Notes: a model not told the origin generated them from the sequence alone. DNA of 64,000 nt from Sycobia sp. Sy_11 (GCA_018907035.1 JACCIC010000098.1:1028501-1092500), one strand, 5' to 3'. Counted from the first letter of the stretch, positions 49,287-63,190 are shown. Numbers and translations are program-made.

Positions 49287-49503
49287 GTGGATCACCTCGG
49301 GGAACAGGAGGAGGAGACAGGGGTTCGTAGAGGAAGAACGCGGCGTCTGCGACAGCAATATCATTTTCGGCCAAAAATCAACGAGCAAGCATCGAGGCGC
49401 GAGCAGCTGTATTATCCTGGTGCAGACGCTACGACGGGTTTCGCCATCAGATTGGCGCATTTCCACCCACATGATATTCTGCATTGGACCGTTGCATCTT
49501 TAG
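49287..49503 (+). CDS. unrecognised plus-strand open frame ending at a consensus splice donor
   Basis: About 72 open codons ending at TCTTTAG|GTAAGA, a good 5' splice site at 49504. Possible acceptors follow a pyrimidine tract at 49272-49284 (AG at about 49308-49309 or later). The translation is basic in its first half (RRGRTRRLRQQY) and more ordinary after (QLYYPGADATTGFAIRLAHF, then HPHDILHW). GC content is above its surroundings. The minus strand is also open over the same span, which weakens the case. No family is recognised; it could be an exon of a plus-strand gene continuing to the right. Confidence 0.25.
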
Positions 49504-49509
49504 GTAAGA

Positions 49510-52500
49510 ACTCGTAACGCGCACTGCGTCATTGAAATCGCCAAACATGGGGAGAAAAATGATCTCGCTCAATCGAAATTGTCCTTTTGTAGAAAAAACT
49601 TATCAATTGAAAATATAAAATTATCTCGTTAAACTAATATATATAATATGATATTGAAGAACAATAGATTTTCATTTGTCTAAAAATTATTTGGTATCTA
49701 CTATTCGCTTGCAAGCTTCGATTTATACTTTAGTGTATTATATAAAATTATATATCATACTTTATCATTATATCAAACTTCATTATACTAGTGTATAAAG
49801 AGATAGAATTTGTATATTGCCATTTTATTACGCAAGAAATTCTGAATCAGTTCCTATGAAACTCGAAACATCGCTCCTCTGTTATTTTGGAAAAGACCAT
49901 ATAGATTGATATAGATTTTTTGTTAAAACTTATTATGCTTCATCTAACGATTTTTAAGTATTCCACATGTACTGATCTCATAAATTGGTTTATTATATCT
50001 ATTTTAATCATAGTTTTACTACGATTTACTATCATCTATTTGTTTTTCGCCAATTTTACATATTGCCAATAATTGTTTTTTTTTTGTTATATAGCATTTT
50101 TTGCGCAAAGCTTTAAACAATTTTTTTCTTTTTTGCCTTTCATCAAATATTTGATTTATTACGATTTCGCCATTCTTCATTAGGAAGTATTTTAAAATCA
50201 ATAGAATATTATCCTATGACGTGACATTAGAAGTCGATACGGTAGGACGTTCAAGTACTTCTCCAAGCATTATTCCAGAAACGAACGATTTCCGTCATAC
50301 ACTTCCATCAACTTCTCGTCCAAAAATCAGAGAATGAGGGAGTCGAGGTCGCCGCCCGAAGTCGAGGAATGCACGAAATACGAAACAAGGGCGACTATAT
50401 ATATCCATATAAAAGTCCTCGAGAAATCAGTCGAGTCATTTATAAGAAGTGTATATATATATATATATATCACGATATGTGTGCAATGCACTCCGGATCA
50501 TCTGAATTTCGCAAGGATTCGACGACACACGCGGAACGACCTTGGTAAAAAGATATCCGCGCTTTCACCACCAATCTGATATAGTTTGGTTTGTTCTTTC
50601 TATGTAATCCTTGCGTATTTGATGCATAATTTATAGGTATATCGTGCAGTGTTCATCCACTTTGCTTGTCAGTGTCTAATCTAATAAATTAGTATATATA
50701 TTATAAATTTTATAAGTAATTGACTTTAATCTAGATTCTAGTAGTTTTTACTTTTTTAAATTGATAATGTACTTTCATTTAAAATATTAGATCACAGTTA
50801 GTACAGTTGTTCTAATTTTTCTAAGATATTACTTAAAAAAACATTCCGCTGTACTGTATGAAACAGTTAAAACTTTTGAAATTAATTGAAAACTAAAATC
50901 TATTGTGAATTCAACCACTATCACGTAGATATGCTAGTAATCAATTTATGATTTATCCACATTGTATTTATCAGTGCCTATATGATAGAAATTAATCTGT
51001 GATTGAATTCTAGTTTATCGATTTAGAGCCAGAAAGTGTAGAAGAGGTTTTTCTAAACCATGGTTTAGATGAGTTTAACGTTTTTAGTCATATTTTTTAG
51101 TTAGATTAGTCTAACGGTATAATTTAACACTCTTAATTAAATCAGTCTAGCAATTTGAATTCGTCAAATGATTGTAAGCTAGGGGGTAAACGCAATTAAT
51201 TGCAAAATTTACTGTGTTAGAATAAGTAAATCATTTTCTAACAACCGTGTTGTTTTACAAAAGTGAGGCAGAATATTGAATTATCGAGAGAGTTTAACAT
51301 TTTGAAAGTAGATATTCAAGAAGCGTTTTTATTAATTGAAAGGGAGAAATAACTATGTCAACTACGGGACTCCTCTGTTAGTCATCAGGTAACCTATTCT
51401 TAGAGGCATTATGATAAACTGGGTTATAAGGAACTTCATATTGGGATACTGAAATTAATTGGAATGTGTATGTCCCTCTCTCTCCAGGTTTTCCAATTCA
51501 TATTTAGAAACTTCAGATTTTCTAATTCTTCTTCTACAAGTTTATTTTCAATAGCAATTCTACAAGTGTTTTTAAATTATCGGATATTTTCTCTGAGTAT
51601 CAAGAAATTTATTCTTTACCGACAACAAAATAAAGTTCTAACTATAAAATTTTCACGTCATGTAATATTCATATAGACAAAAAATAATCGAGAAGTTTTC
51701 CAAATATGCATATACTCGCATTTGGTTTAGTTCGGAATAAATATGGTTTTGGAGTACAGTTTGGTATTTAAGTATTGTATTGACAATATCTTGAATAAGT
51801 TTCTATCTCTGGTTTTTCATACACTCAGTCACCGTCGGTTGGTTACCAGAGCTAATCAGATAATTTTTGACATTCGTATATGGAAGTAATATAAAATTAT
51901 TGCTAATTACAGTGATAGCACGATCGTCGTAATTACGTTTCAATTTATGATGGGAATAAAGATTTAATGATTCTTCTATTGAGAGTATATGCACAATGAT
52001 TTATCATCAGTGATTATACACTAGCAATCAAGTAGTATTTGATATATAATGCCAAATTTTAGTGGTCCTTATTGATCTAAAGGTATTAAGCAAATCAAGT
52101 TTTAATTAAATTTCATTGCATAAATAGGTAATTGACCAGTGATGAACATTACATTGGATTCCTGTAGTTTTGTACATTATCATCCGCTCCAATATTTATC
52201 ATCTTCGTTTCATAACGATGAAGTTAAAATGTCGTTGTAAAATATAAGTATGTAGAAAGTTTTTCTCCTAACCAATTTGATTTCACATAACAAATAATGC
52301 TCGTGGATGTTACTTATTTACTGATCAACGAATCGCTTAGTCAAATGGAAAAAGATAACAATCAACGTTCGCCGAGACGATGGAACTTGTTATTATTATA
52401 GTTATTACAATCATCGAGCTTTTTATACAGACACGATGGGGGATAGAAACATGAGGAGTATCTAACGAAACAACAGGCAATAACCATAGCACACAGTAAT

Positions 52501-53242
52501 GCATCAAGGTAATTTCGAAATTTACCATTCGGTATGAATTATCGCGAACTCGATTAATGCGCACAGAGATGGATTTTAGCAAAAATTGTCCACGATTTGC
52601 GGGCTTTGAGACTGATAGTTTAGGTATATAAAAATCAGAAACGTAGGTGTATAAAAATTTATGGATATATCCAGAAATTGACATCGCAGCAAATATGTAA
52701 CTGTTCAAGTGGACCAATCAAACAAGAGTACCAGTTTGTTGTTTCTTCAACGTACGGATTTTAATTTTCTCTCAGTCCACAGTACTTTTTTAAGCGAGGG
52801 AAGACGTTATATATATATATATTTCAGTAACTGATTGTGCAAAGAACGAGATCTGTAAATAATTTTACTGATTAAAATTTGGACGAGGGTCGATGATCGA
52901 CGAAAACAACCATATAATATATACATTTATGGGAGAAGAGTATCTATAGATTCTAGGAAGGAATATCAAAATTTTTGTATTCGATGGAGTGAATTTTTCA
53001 ATTAAAATCAGATTGAACATAATTAAAATCGTTAGTTTTATATATTTATCCGTAATTATTTGCTTGCAGGAAAGATGATTTTTAATCCTAAGATGATATC
53101 GCTGCGAGAATCGACTCGCATTTGGTCGAATGCCAGGACCGTAGTTATTCTTAGTAAATTGTAATTGATGCTTTGGAAACAGATTTGTATATACATATAT
53201 AAGTATGTAGCGATTGCTGACACAGTTACACAGGTCAACCGT

Positions 53243-53243
<1 letters not shown>
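49510..53243. other. intergenic, AT-rich, no gene recognised
   Basis: Low in microsatellites. A 126-codon open frame on the minus strand (52337-52717) has no recognisable content. Confidence 0.5.

Positions 53244-53313
<70 letters not shown>
53244..53313. repeat. (CT)n array, about 70 bp
   Basis: Nearly pure, with one TT interruption near 53301. Longest CT array in the window. Confidence 0.97.
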
Positions 53314-53749
53314 ATTTACTCAACTCCGAAGTATACGGGATCGAAACTAACATCTATATGTACGTACCATTGAAAATCCTCGAATCGATCACTTACATAA
53401 CATCTTAAATTTTGTGAATTAATTCACCGTAGAGTTTCGTATACAGGGATTTGCATTCATTTGAATTTACGCCAAGTAAAGTGAGCGTCGAGCTTTTTTT
53501 TTTTCATAGAAACATTGGTTAATCATAATTGGCACACACACAGACACACCCATAACACAGACGCGATAAATCCGAGAACGTGCGGTATTCATTTATACAT
53601 GGAAACGCTTGCCATTGGTAATACAGCCGAGCTGCGCGATGCAAAGGAGAAGAAAATTCGAATTGTACGATTATAATAATATTGTAAAAATGAGATTTCT
53701 TTGCCCGACAGGATTAGCTTGAGTCGTTTATATTTTAATATATGAAAAT

Positions 53750-53753
<4 letters not shown>

Positions 53754-53793
<40 letters not shown>
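53754..53793. repeat. (CT)n array, 40 bp
   Basis: Second CT array, same orientation as the one at 53244. Confidence 0.96.
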
Positions 53794-53797
<4 letters not shown>

Positions 53798-54294
53798 TAC
53801 ATATACATAAGGATTTCAACGCGCGACGCTGCTGCTAATGTCAGAGTCCCCGGGATTTACGATTCGCACCGACGTATTCCCTCGAACGTTCATTCGGATT
53901 TTTGTTAAAAAAGGAAAAAGGAAAAAGAAAAAAATTTAGCCACTAATTTAAGTTTTGAAATGGGCCGATGAGTCGGCCGTAATTTTACGACAGCAACAGA
54001 CGCTCTTTCCGAGAGACGTTAATACTATAAAAGCCTTAGCAGCCGCGCCGATTGTGCACGCGCCTGTCGCGCGCGTATATATGCAAAGGTGAAACTTCGA
54101 AAATGAAAAATTCAACGTATTTAACAATATTTGTACATTCACATTTCTTGTCAATTTATAATTACTTTAACACAAGCACTATAAGCATTTGTACAGTACA
54201 TCTCGTCCTTCTCTCTTTATATCTTTAATACGTATATACTATAGATACGCATAATTCAGCAATACATGAAATACGTATTGCTGAGACGGAGAGA

Positions 54295-54296
<2 letters not shown>

Positions 54297-54325
<29 letters not shown>
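54297..54325. repeat. (GA)n array, about 29 bp
   Basis: Opposite orientation to the two CT arrays upstream. Confidence 0.95.
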
Positions 54326-54332
<7 letters not shown>

Positions 54333-54450
54333 CAGACCTCGAAAGTGAGAGGGAAAGTAAAAAGACACCAAAGGGGCAGCTGCTCACCTGTCGAGTAGTC
54401 ACGTTCTACGCTGCGTTTTTCACAGAAGGAGAATAAAGATAGAAAGAGCT

Positions 54451-54485
<35 letters not shown>

Positions 54486-54535
54486 GAGAGAGAGCAAGGG
54501 GGAAGAGAGAAATAGAAGAGAGAGAGAGAGAAAAG
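54451..54535. repeat. imperfect (GA)n tract
   Basis: GA units with AGCGAG, GGGGAAG and AAGAG interruptions. Confidence 0.93.
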
Positions 54536-54630
54536 AGAGAAAGGAAGAGTACTGCCTCAAGGTCATGGTCAATCCGTGCACGCGTGCGGTAGAGTATCCG
54601 GGCCAGAGACCCTTTGACTTTCCCCATGTA

Positions 54631-54654
54631 GGATATATATATATATATATATAT
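54631..54654. repeat. (TA)n array, 24 bp
   Basis: Followed by imperfect TA-rich sequence up to the next array. Confidence 0.94.
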
Positions 54655-54700
54655 AGTATATAGATATAATATATATATACTTCTATATATAGAGTTTACA

Positions 54701-54704
<4 letters not shown>

Positions 54705-54747
<43 letters not shown>
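54705..54747. repeat. (TA)n array, 43 bp
   Basis: Uninterrupted. Confidence 0.97.
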
Positions 54748-54751
<4 letters not shown>

Positions 54752-54789
54752 GAAAATGTCCCTTTCGCTCTTTGCAACCACGCCAAGCA

Positions 54790-56395
54790 TTTTAGCTCTT
54801 TCCTATAGATATAAATAACTGGATGGAGGTGGGTAAATTTTGCTTAACGGACATTTGCTGAAAAAACAATTTTTTAAAATTCTTTTCATATTCTTTAAGT
54901 ACCGATCTTGTACCGACTTTGAAATTACATGTAACTATTTTTGTAATTTATGTTAGGAAAACTATGGAGAAATTATAAAAAAATAATGATGTACACTTTA
55001 AACTGTAAAAGTGTAATTGTAAATTATATAAAAGTAGACGGCATATAGACATATGCTGTATGTCTAACTATGCCTAACTGACTAGAAAAAAAGTTACATG
55101 CAGTTTTAAAGTCGTGTACCCGATCGAATAAATAAAGAATATTCAAAGAAATGAATGAAAAGTTACTTTTTTCCCGAATATTTTTTTCGTTAATTTCGTT
55201 CAACAATTTTTGTTCTGGACCAAATTAGCTTTCGGCAAAAGATCATTCGGTAAAATTTGGCCCACCAAAAATTAGTGTCCAAATCTATGGAAAAGAGTAT
55301 ACAATCTGAGTTGGTGTAAGCGATGTTAAAAATATCAGTACATCGCTATTGAATAATATGGTATCAATTTAACGCACACTAACGATTTTTTGAGATAAGA
55401 AAATGCCTTTTGGATTATACACCTTGGCGCATATACTATTGTCGATGACTTGGCCAAAGCAGGGTCAAATTTTGATCGCTCACAAATTTATTCCGATCGA
55501 TAATTTGAAAAGGAAGTCCGATAACTTTCATTTGGAACTTTGATTATTATTATTCATCATCAATATTCATTCAATTAGAATATTATTCATATAATTATCA
55601 GTATTAGGCTAGTATTCACTCGAATAATTATTTTTTAAATCATAAGACTTTGTATTATAACGCTATTATAAACAAAACTACAATTGCAATGATAAATGGA
55701 TTATTGATTTTGTTTTTTTTTTTTTTTTGGAAGATGTATACCATTGAGAATGAAGACAAGTGGATTATTATATCTAGATAGAAGCGTATACAAATTACCG
55801 TTGATCGTCAGATAAACCTAATTAGCCTGATTTTCTATTAATTGATATTGATGATGAGTGCGGGGGAAAGTCGGTCGGCATCAGTAAATTCGACCGATGC
55901 TAATCGCGGATAATTCACTTTCAGACGCGCAACAAACAAATAATAGCAAAAATAACAATAACAACAAAAACAACTAATATGGACACCGACAGGTCGCATT
56001 AAACGTGAGATGAGCACCTATGCGTAGATAATATGGTCACACCCCCCCTTCCTCCACACGCACACATGTATAGCGGCCCACAAACCAGTAAATCTAGAGA
56101 AAAAAAAATGCCCTGTCGAGATAGCAGCTTGAGCCTTTTGCAACTTTCACTGTCAAACGTATATAATCTACACACGCACGCGCGCGCGCGTGTGTGTGCA
56201 CGCCTCTGTCGGTGCCGTCTCATCTGCCCATCAGAGAATAGTTCGAACTCGATATATGCTCAGTTCTTTAAATAGACTGAAGTGGCGAGAGCAGAAAGAG
56301 AGAAAGACAGAGGGAGAGCGAGAGAGAGAGAAAGGGAACGCGCGACGGGCATTCGGGGTCAATTCCATGCTTGAATCCAAGTGCGAATCAATCAA

Positions 56396-56399
<4 letters not shown>
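54790..56399. other. intergenic, no gene recognised
   Basis: AT-rich to about 55920, an AAC/AAT-rich stretch (about 55930-55975), then a GC-richer part with a mixed CG/TG alternating run (56174-56199). Confidence 0.5.

Positions 56400-56463
<64 letters not shown>
56400..56463. repeat. (TA)n array, 64 bp
   Basis: Longest TA array in the window. Confidence 0.97.
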
Positions 56464-56464
<1 letters not shown>

Positions 56465-56675
56465 GAATTGAACGAACACAAACCATGGAATTTTTCGACT
56501 ATTTCTCTCTCTCATCCCTCGGTTTATCGAGTGTTCGCAGCTCGTTACCTTTTATTTATTTCATTACAATACTCGCAGCTTTATTATTATTCTTTTCCCA
56601 CTGATTTTTAACACTTTCGCGCGCTCGGCCGCGCGGATCCGCGTCGCGAAGTTGAAAATCAAAGGCAGTGAGAGG

Positions 56676-56678
<3 letters not shown>

Positions 56679-56716
<38 letters not shown>
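56679..56716. repeat. (GA)n array, 38 bp
   Basis: Inside a GC-richer patch (about 56610-56850). Confidence 0.96.
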
Positions 56717-56723
<7 letters not shown>

Positions 56724-57004
56724 GCAGAGAAGAGACTCCGAGGGAGATTCGGAATTCGCATGCCCCAACGACGGCCTGACCTCGCGGATCGGGCGCACTG
56801 CGGTCTACGGGATAAAGCGCACGTCGTTACAAACTTTATTTTCTCGCGTGCACGCGACTGGCTATAGATGGCTCTGTAAATGGATTTGTTTATATTATCT
56901 TTGTCATTTGTTCAGAGTGTATTAGAGTGACATTCATATTATGTAAATAAATCTTTTTTAAAGCCAGCTAAAGCCTTTTCTTTTATATGCGATGAGAATT
57001 TCTC

Positions 57005-57005
<1 letters not shown>

Positions 57006-57034
<29 letters not shown>
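57006..57034. repeat. (GT)n array, 29 bp
   Basis: Followed by a GCGCGCGTGC alternating run. Confidence 0.96.
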
Positions 57035-57037
<3 letters not shown>

Positions 57038-57773
57038 CGCGCGCGTGCAATAAATGTACAATAAAGAATATATTTTATTCAGAGGTATTCGATATATTAC
57101 ATCTATACTCTCATACTAAACTCGATTAACGACATTGGGAAAACTAAATTTTATAGTCAATTTAGTTATAATTTCGCTATAACGATAATTTATCGATGGA
57201 TTAAAGGGACCAATCAAAATTTCCATATTTGTATATGAGAGCGTGATACTTCGAAATGATCGAGTGAAATTTGTGTGAGGAGGGGGGGGGGGAGTGAGAA
57301 AAAGAAAGAGAATTAACAGACTGTCTCCCGTCACTCGATCGTGAATTTTTTTCATTTTGAATTTTTTTCTCAACGCTCAATAGTTCTACATAGACGTCCG
57401 CATTAAACGGGATAAGAAAAAATATCGAGAGAATTGCGCGAAATGTAAAAGCGGTCTTGAATACCTTCTTTCAGAAAAATCCATTGTATTAAAAGGCTCC
57501 ACGAGATCCCGGGCGGGGGGGGGGAGTTTCTATACATAATATGATAATCTTCCGTGCTTCTCGAAAACTTCAAACTGACAATGAGGGGGCGGAAGGGAGT
57601 TGCATTTAAAGAAATCGGACGGTATTAATATTCGGCTTGTCACGCGCATTATGTGCAGCTGAAGATTTTACGTTAGAACTGCGAGTGATTTAAAAATTTC
57701 CGTCGATTTATTTCGAATTAGAAATTCTAAGTTAATCGATTTTCTTATGAAAATTGCTCATCGTAATTGTGGT

Positions 57774-57776
<3 letters not shown>

Positions 57777-57826
<50 letters not shown>
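57777..57826. repeat. (TA)n array, 50 bp
   Basis: Uninterrupted. Confidence 0.97.
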
Positions 57827-57829
<3 letters not shown>

Positions 57830-58171
57830 TTAATTTATTATTTGAAAAAATAAGTTTAATAATGATAATAGGTGGTATAATCTTATTTGGCTAGAAATGG
57901 TATTATGTATAGAAAAAATTAAATTCTCATTCATTACTTGCTTTGAAAAGTACAGCTGTTGGCATCCCTTCTTGATCCATTACACGATGAAAATTTTGAC
58001 TATTGTTTCAAACAGAAGTCCAGAGAAATACATGGATTGATTTAGCAATTAGAGTGAATTTATATATGTATTTATATATAATTATATATAATTTCATCTA
58101 CTTTTGGCAAGTACGAAATTGAAGAATTTATTAGAAAATTACATCACGTTTATTGTAATCAATAATTATTT

Positions 58172-58173
<2 letters not shown>

Positions 58174-58225
<52 letters not shown>

Positions 58226-58227
58226 GT
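58174..58227. repeat. (GT)n array, 54 bp
   Basis: One GC interruption near 58221. Confidence 0.96.
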
Positions 58228-58658
58228 CCTGATTCAACATATGAAAATATCTAATTCATTTTTCAAAGAAAGTATTGTCATACTTGCGTAAAATTTATTG
58301 AAAAATCATTTCGGAGTTCAAACTCGAACCTTTTTCCATCGTTGAAATGGTTTTCTATATAATTACGAATTCCTGGTGAGTATTCTGATAAATGAACGTT
58401 TTCAAATTTCGAAATTTCAAAATCTCAATTGGAATTATATTACGGTGTTAATTTACTTTATTCAACTAGCCATCGAGTATGCAGAAATTGGCAACGGATT
58501 ATTATATCATAAGCGTCTGTTTCATTTAAAAAATTCGATTTACCAATTAAGAACTAAATTACGATATTTGCTATGATATTTAAATTACTATATTTTAATC
58601 GAAAAATATTAATAATATTCTTTCATGTCAAAATTTTGGTGCTATCGTCGTTCAATTT

Positions 58659-58662
<4 letters not shown>

Positions 58663-58713
<51 letters not shown>
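58663..58713. repeat. (GT)n array, 51 bp
   Basis: Uninterrupted, followed by TATATATA. Confidence 0.97.
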
Positions 58714-58719
<6 letters not shown>

Positions 58720-58720
<1 letters not shown>

Positions 58721-61700
58721 CGTTAAAATTCAGTATCTTCGAATGCACTATTTTATGAATAGAAATTCCAGCGAGCATATATATATTGAAAATCATTAAT
58801 TACATAAATTTTCTTCCATAGAATATAACATGTACAATATTTGATATACTATCGGACTTCTATATTATTAAGAAATATACGCGCTTTAATATTAGGAAAA
58901 TCAAGCTTTTGCAACGCGTCGTAAATACTAAAAGTATACTTTTTTTTTCGAAGTATGCTATACACTACGTACCGACAGTCGTAAGAATCTGGCTTCGTTT
59001 ATTTTTGCAGTTACGCGAATCATTAAGTTTTGCTGCCGCATTTTTAACAATTTTCCCTCAAGATAATTAAAAACTTTTCTCGGTCAATTTTATCCGGAAA
59101 ATTTTTTTATTGTCACCGCGTCCATTAGAACTTTGTAGAACGCCGACAATTATATCTATCTATCTATATATATATATATACAATTTTATTGATCGGCTTT
59201 ATACTGGCAATTTTGTTCTACAATATGTATAAGGCACGTTGTGAGTAAATATAAAACTAATGGGATAACTATATAAATAATATGACATTAATTAAAACTA
59301 GAATTTAAGATTACGGCAAAGATTAACATGATATTTAATATACATTTTTCATTATAAGAATAATCTGTTTATTCTTGTAATGAAAAGTATACCAATTGAG
59401 AGTTAACATAATTTAATATATAATAACCAATTTTTTAAAATGTTCAATTAGATGTATATTTTTTTATTCCTATTTAATTCTGTATTACTATAGAATTTCA
59501 TTAATAATAATTCTTGAAGATGTCAATTAAAGAAAAATCATTTATGGATATAGTTTTACATAGATTTTTATTCTTTAATCATCAGTACTTCATATATAGA
59601 CCTAATTCTCTATTATATCAACCTATCACTTATTACAGACATTTGTTTGTGTGCACGTGGTTTATAATACAATATTCAGGTGATAGAAATCAAAAGGATT
59701 TCGCTACCTCATCAAAAGTCGTGAATAAAGCAGGGCTAGCATATTGGAGCCCCTGAACTCGAATTTGGAGACTGGAGTACTTGGAAAATAACAGATGAAA
59801 TGTTGATAACAATTTATCTATTTATACACAAATTGTCAATGCAATTTGAACGCTTTACATTTTTTATTCTAATCTCTGGAAATTTGATTTTGTAAAAACT
59901 AAAAGTATTTATTAAGACTCAGGATGTGTATTTTAAATGTAATTATAAAATTATGTCGTAAGTTCAAACTTTACCTTTTGACTTTCGTGTCACGTGGAAT
60001 ATTTTGATTGAAAAGATCTGATTTGCATATTAGGATTTCCCTTTCTCAAAATATGTATGCATTTTTGCTTAAAATGTCGTTGGTTAATAGTTGTAGCTCT
60101 TCAAATCGTGAAATCTTTTTATTTATTTATCAATGAAATCTTTTGATTTATTTATACGGCGATTCGCCAGTTTTTGCTTTTTCATAGAAATGAGTTTAAT
60201 ATATAATAAAATTCAATCATCAATATTGGTTTGAGAAGGACCATCAAATGAAAGGATGATCGCACGTGGCGTGCAAAACCTCCGCACTGATCTTATGCAC
60301 GTGCACCAAGATGGATTTCGCCATCTTCGACGGAAGAACTGAATACATACTCCGGTGTCCTTCAACCGCTTTTGCGCATTTTGATCAGGAATCGAAAGGA
60401 CTAAGTAGCTTAAAAACTATCTCCAATTTTCTCAAATTCATTGCGTTCATTGGAAATCAAGTCATCTTACTGGCATGATATCGATGCTTTGGCGTATACG
60501 AGACATCAAGTATCGATAGGTATCGTGAAATCTAAATGTATGCAATATACGATCCTATATTACAATCATAAAAGCATTCTCCAATATTCTGATTACTTTC
60601 AATAAACCAGAAGATTCTTGTCGAACTTCCGATTTCTGACCATTGTCTTGAGATATTTTGTTAACAAATATTTTTATCGGTCTTACTCCCCAGTAGAATC
60701 AGAAATAAAAATTTTTAATTACAAATAATTATCTTATTATATTTGTAGATACATCATATGGAGATTTAGCTCGTTAGAAAATTAATGAAGCTTAAATTTA
60801 GAAAAATCTTCAGTAATATCACTTCTGCATTACCATCTAGTATCTGATAAATACGAAACTTTTTAATTCAAGGTGAGCATCTACATGGTCGAAGTAGTAA
60901 AAGAATTATATAAATCGTGGGATAAGGGAAAAAATGAAACTGTATTAGAGTGCTTACAGCATGAAAAAATGCCCATGCATATGACTCACATGCATTGGTC
61001 GTGTTGGTGGCGCATATTTGTCTTCAACGCCCTACTGAGCACTTTGATATGAATGTTTTTCAGCCGAAAAAAAAGATTATTGTGTATAAACTGTAAATAG
61101 AGACTGTAAGATATCGCTATCGTTGCAAAATGGCTTAAAAACCTAATTGATCAATGTGTGGAATGTGATGTCTAACCTTGTTCTATTTCACGTTTTGTAT
61201 GGTCAAAACTTTGTTTTGCCATTAAATTATACGCAAATTGTTTTTATTAAGTACTAAACGTTCCCTCGACCCCTTTTTGGCATGTATCTCGATACGCCGT
61301 TTTAATAAAGCATCGATTTCAGAAATCATCTCTAATATGATTCCAAATTCAGTTCGCGCTGTAAGAATAATCAAATAGCTCGGAATGGTAATCTTCGTTC
61401 TGTTAGAAAAAAAATGGATTACTGCAACGGCACGTTTCAAAATAACAGCCCAGTGCTTTGTTCCAGTTTCTATCATAAAAATCGCTTCTACTTTGATGCA
61501 AGAACTTGCATGTATTGTCTCGATGCAAGTATTGTTTCGATCTTTGGAAAACTAATTTACATGGAAAAGAATAAACTGTATAAATAGACGAGAAAACGTC
61601 AGCCAAATTCTTTCGCATTGTTCACTATTTTGCAAATCCCATTGACATTATTTAATTAAAAATATCCATTCAAATTCTTAAAAAATCTTTTTGGCGTTTC

Positions 61701-62510
61701 AAACTTTGAGTTTTTCTTTGGGGAGAATTAACACTTATCTTAATACTTTTCAAACTCAAGTTTACTTGGATTTAATTTTGGATAACATACGGCTAGATCT
61801 TGATATCAAGTACCTAAGACACATTTACAGAAAATAAAATGAATTCTTAAATTATGAATTTAATTGAATTAAAATTTTTCAGTGTTAATTTTCATCTTTA
61901 TTAAATTTTAAGCTAGTCCAGAAAATATACACGTACTACTACGAAAATGACACTACTCACTTTTTAATAGGTAAATAACATTTATTGTTATAGATGGATA
62001 AAACAGATTCAGTGATCTTAATAAACTGTCGAATATACTTTTTCCTTTTAATTATACATTAAGAATTAAATTAAATCTCTTCCAACGTAAACAAAGTAAT
62101 GCCAAGATGCTTATTTGTTGGATTTATAAGACATGGAGGTACGCAACTACTGAGAAGACGTTGATAGTATTTGTAAGTTGTATTATTAAAATGATGTATT
62201 TCCAATTGAAATAATAACAATATTACCGAGTAGCGAAGTGTACTTCTTCATTTTTTCTATAAATATTCACTTATATTCCACATTTAGCAGTTGTGACATT
62301 CAGCAGATCAATAGCATAAAACAATAAAAATGAATAATCGACAAATTAGCCTTCGGAAAACTTTTATTGTACACCGTAAAAAAGAAACTTGTTGAAAGAA
62401 TCTTCAGAGCTTATCAGAGTTAGAGCTGGATAGGAGGCAGAGTAAGGAGAGCTTATGGGACATTTAAATTTTACGAGTTGTTTTTGCCTGGTGTTTTTAG
62501 TATATATAAC

Positions 62511-62517
<7 letters not shown>
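58720..62517. other. intergenic, AT-rich, no gene recognised
   Basis: Only a short TA run near 59166-59180. Open frames at 60266-60478 (plus) and two overlapping ones at 61222-61618 (minus) have ordinary amino-acid composition but no recognised motif. Confidence 0.5.

Positions 62518-62566
<49 letters not shown>
62518..62566. repeat. (TA)n array, 49 bp
   Basis: Uninterrupted. Confidence 0.97.
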
Positions 62567-62569
<3 letters not shown>

Positions 62570-62920
62570 CAAACTGTAACGGAAGCATTTTACGCACACG
62601 CTCGCGCACCCATTTTTTTCGGGGTTAATGACGCCTGCGCATCGTATGTACACATGAATGGTTTATAATGCGGATTACGAATGGAAAAATTCTCGACGTT
62701 CACATATAAATGTACCAGCGGGATAGATGGGGTAGATGAGGGAGAGAGGTTGAGGGCAGCAGCGCCCACTGGTGTCTACAATACGAGCCCTAATGTCAGT
62801 TGAGTCGTGACGTGAAAGATAAACGGAGTTGAAAGTAAACGAGTCTTATGCCTCGTTGAAGTCTGTTTCTTACGGTTCTTCGGTTTCTTTAACTGGGCGA
62901 ATTGTTCAAAATCTTTATAC

Positions 62921-62926
<6 letters not shown>

Positions 62927-62967
<41 letters not shown>
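62927..62967. repeat. (TA)n array, 41 bp
   Basis: Uninterrupted. Confidence 0.97.
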
Positions 62968-62970
<3 letters not shown>

Positions 62971-63134
62971 ATGTACCAAGAATTTAAAAAGCAAAACAAC
63001 AAGAATACCTTTGTATTCAATCAAGAATACGCGTAGCCTGACTAAAAATTTACATACAATTATTGCTAACTCACCTAGAGTTAAAAATTTAAATTAATTT
63101 TTGCAGTAATTATTAAATATACTGAAATTGACAC

Positions 63135-63137
<3 letters not shown>

Positions 63138-63190
<53 letters not shown>
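63138..63190. repeat. (TA)n array, 53 bp
   Basis: Uninterrupted. Confidence 0.97.

Noticed and set aside
52337..52717. 126-codon minus-strand open frame
   Set aside because: Longest repeat-free open frame in the right part but no motif, no splice or promoter context, and within the chance range for 64 kb.
61222..61618. Two overlapping minus-strand open frames as a frameshifted gene
   Set aside because: Ordinary composition but no recognised motif, no start or splice context; kept only as a note.
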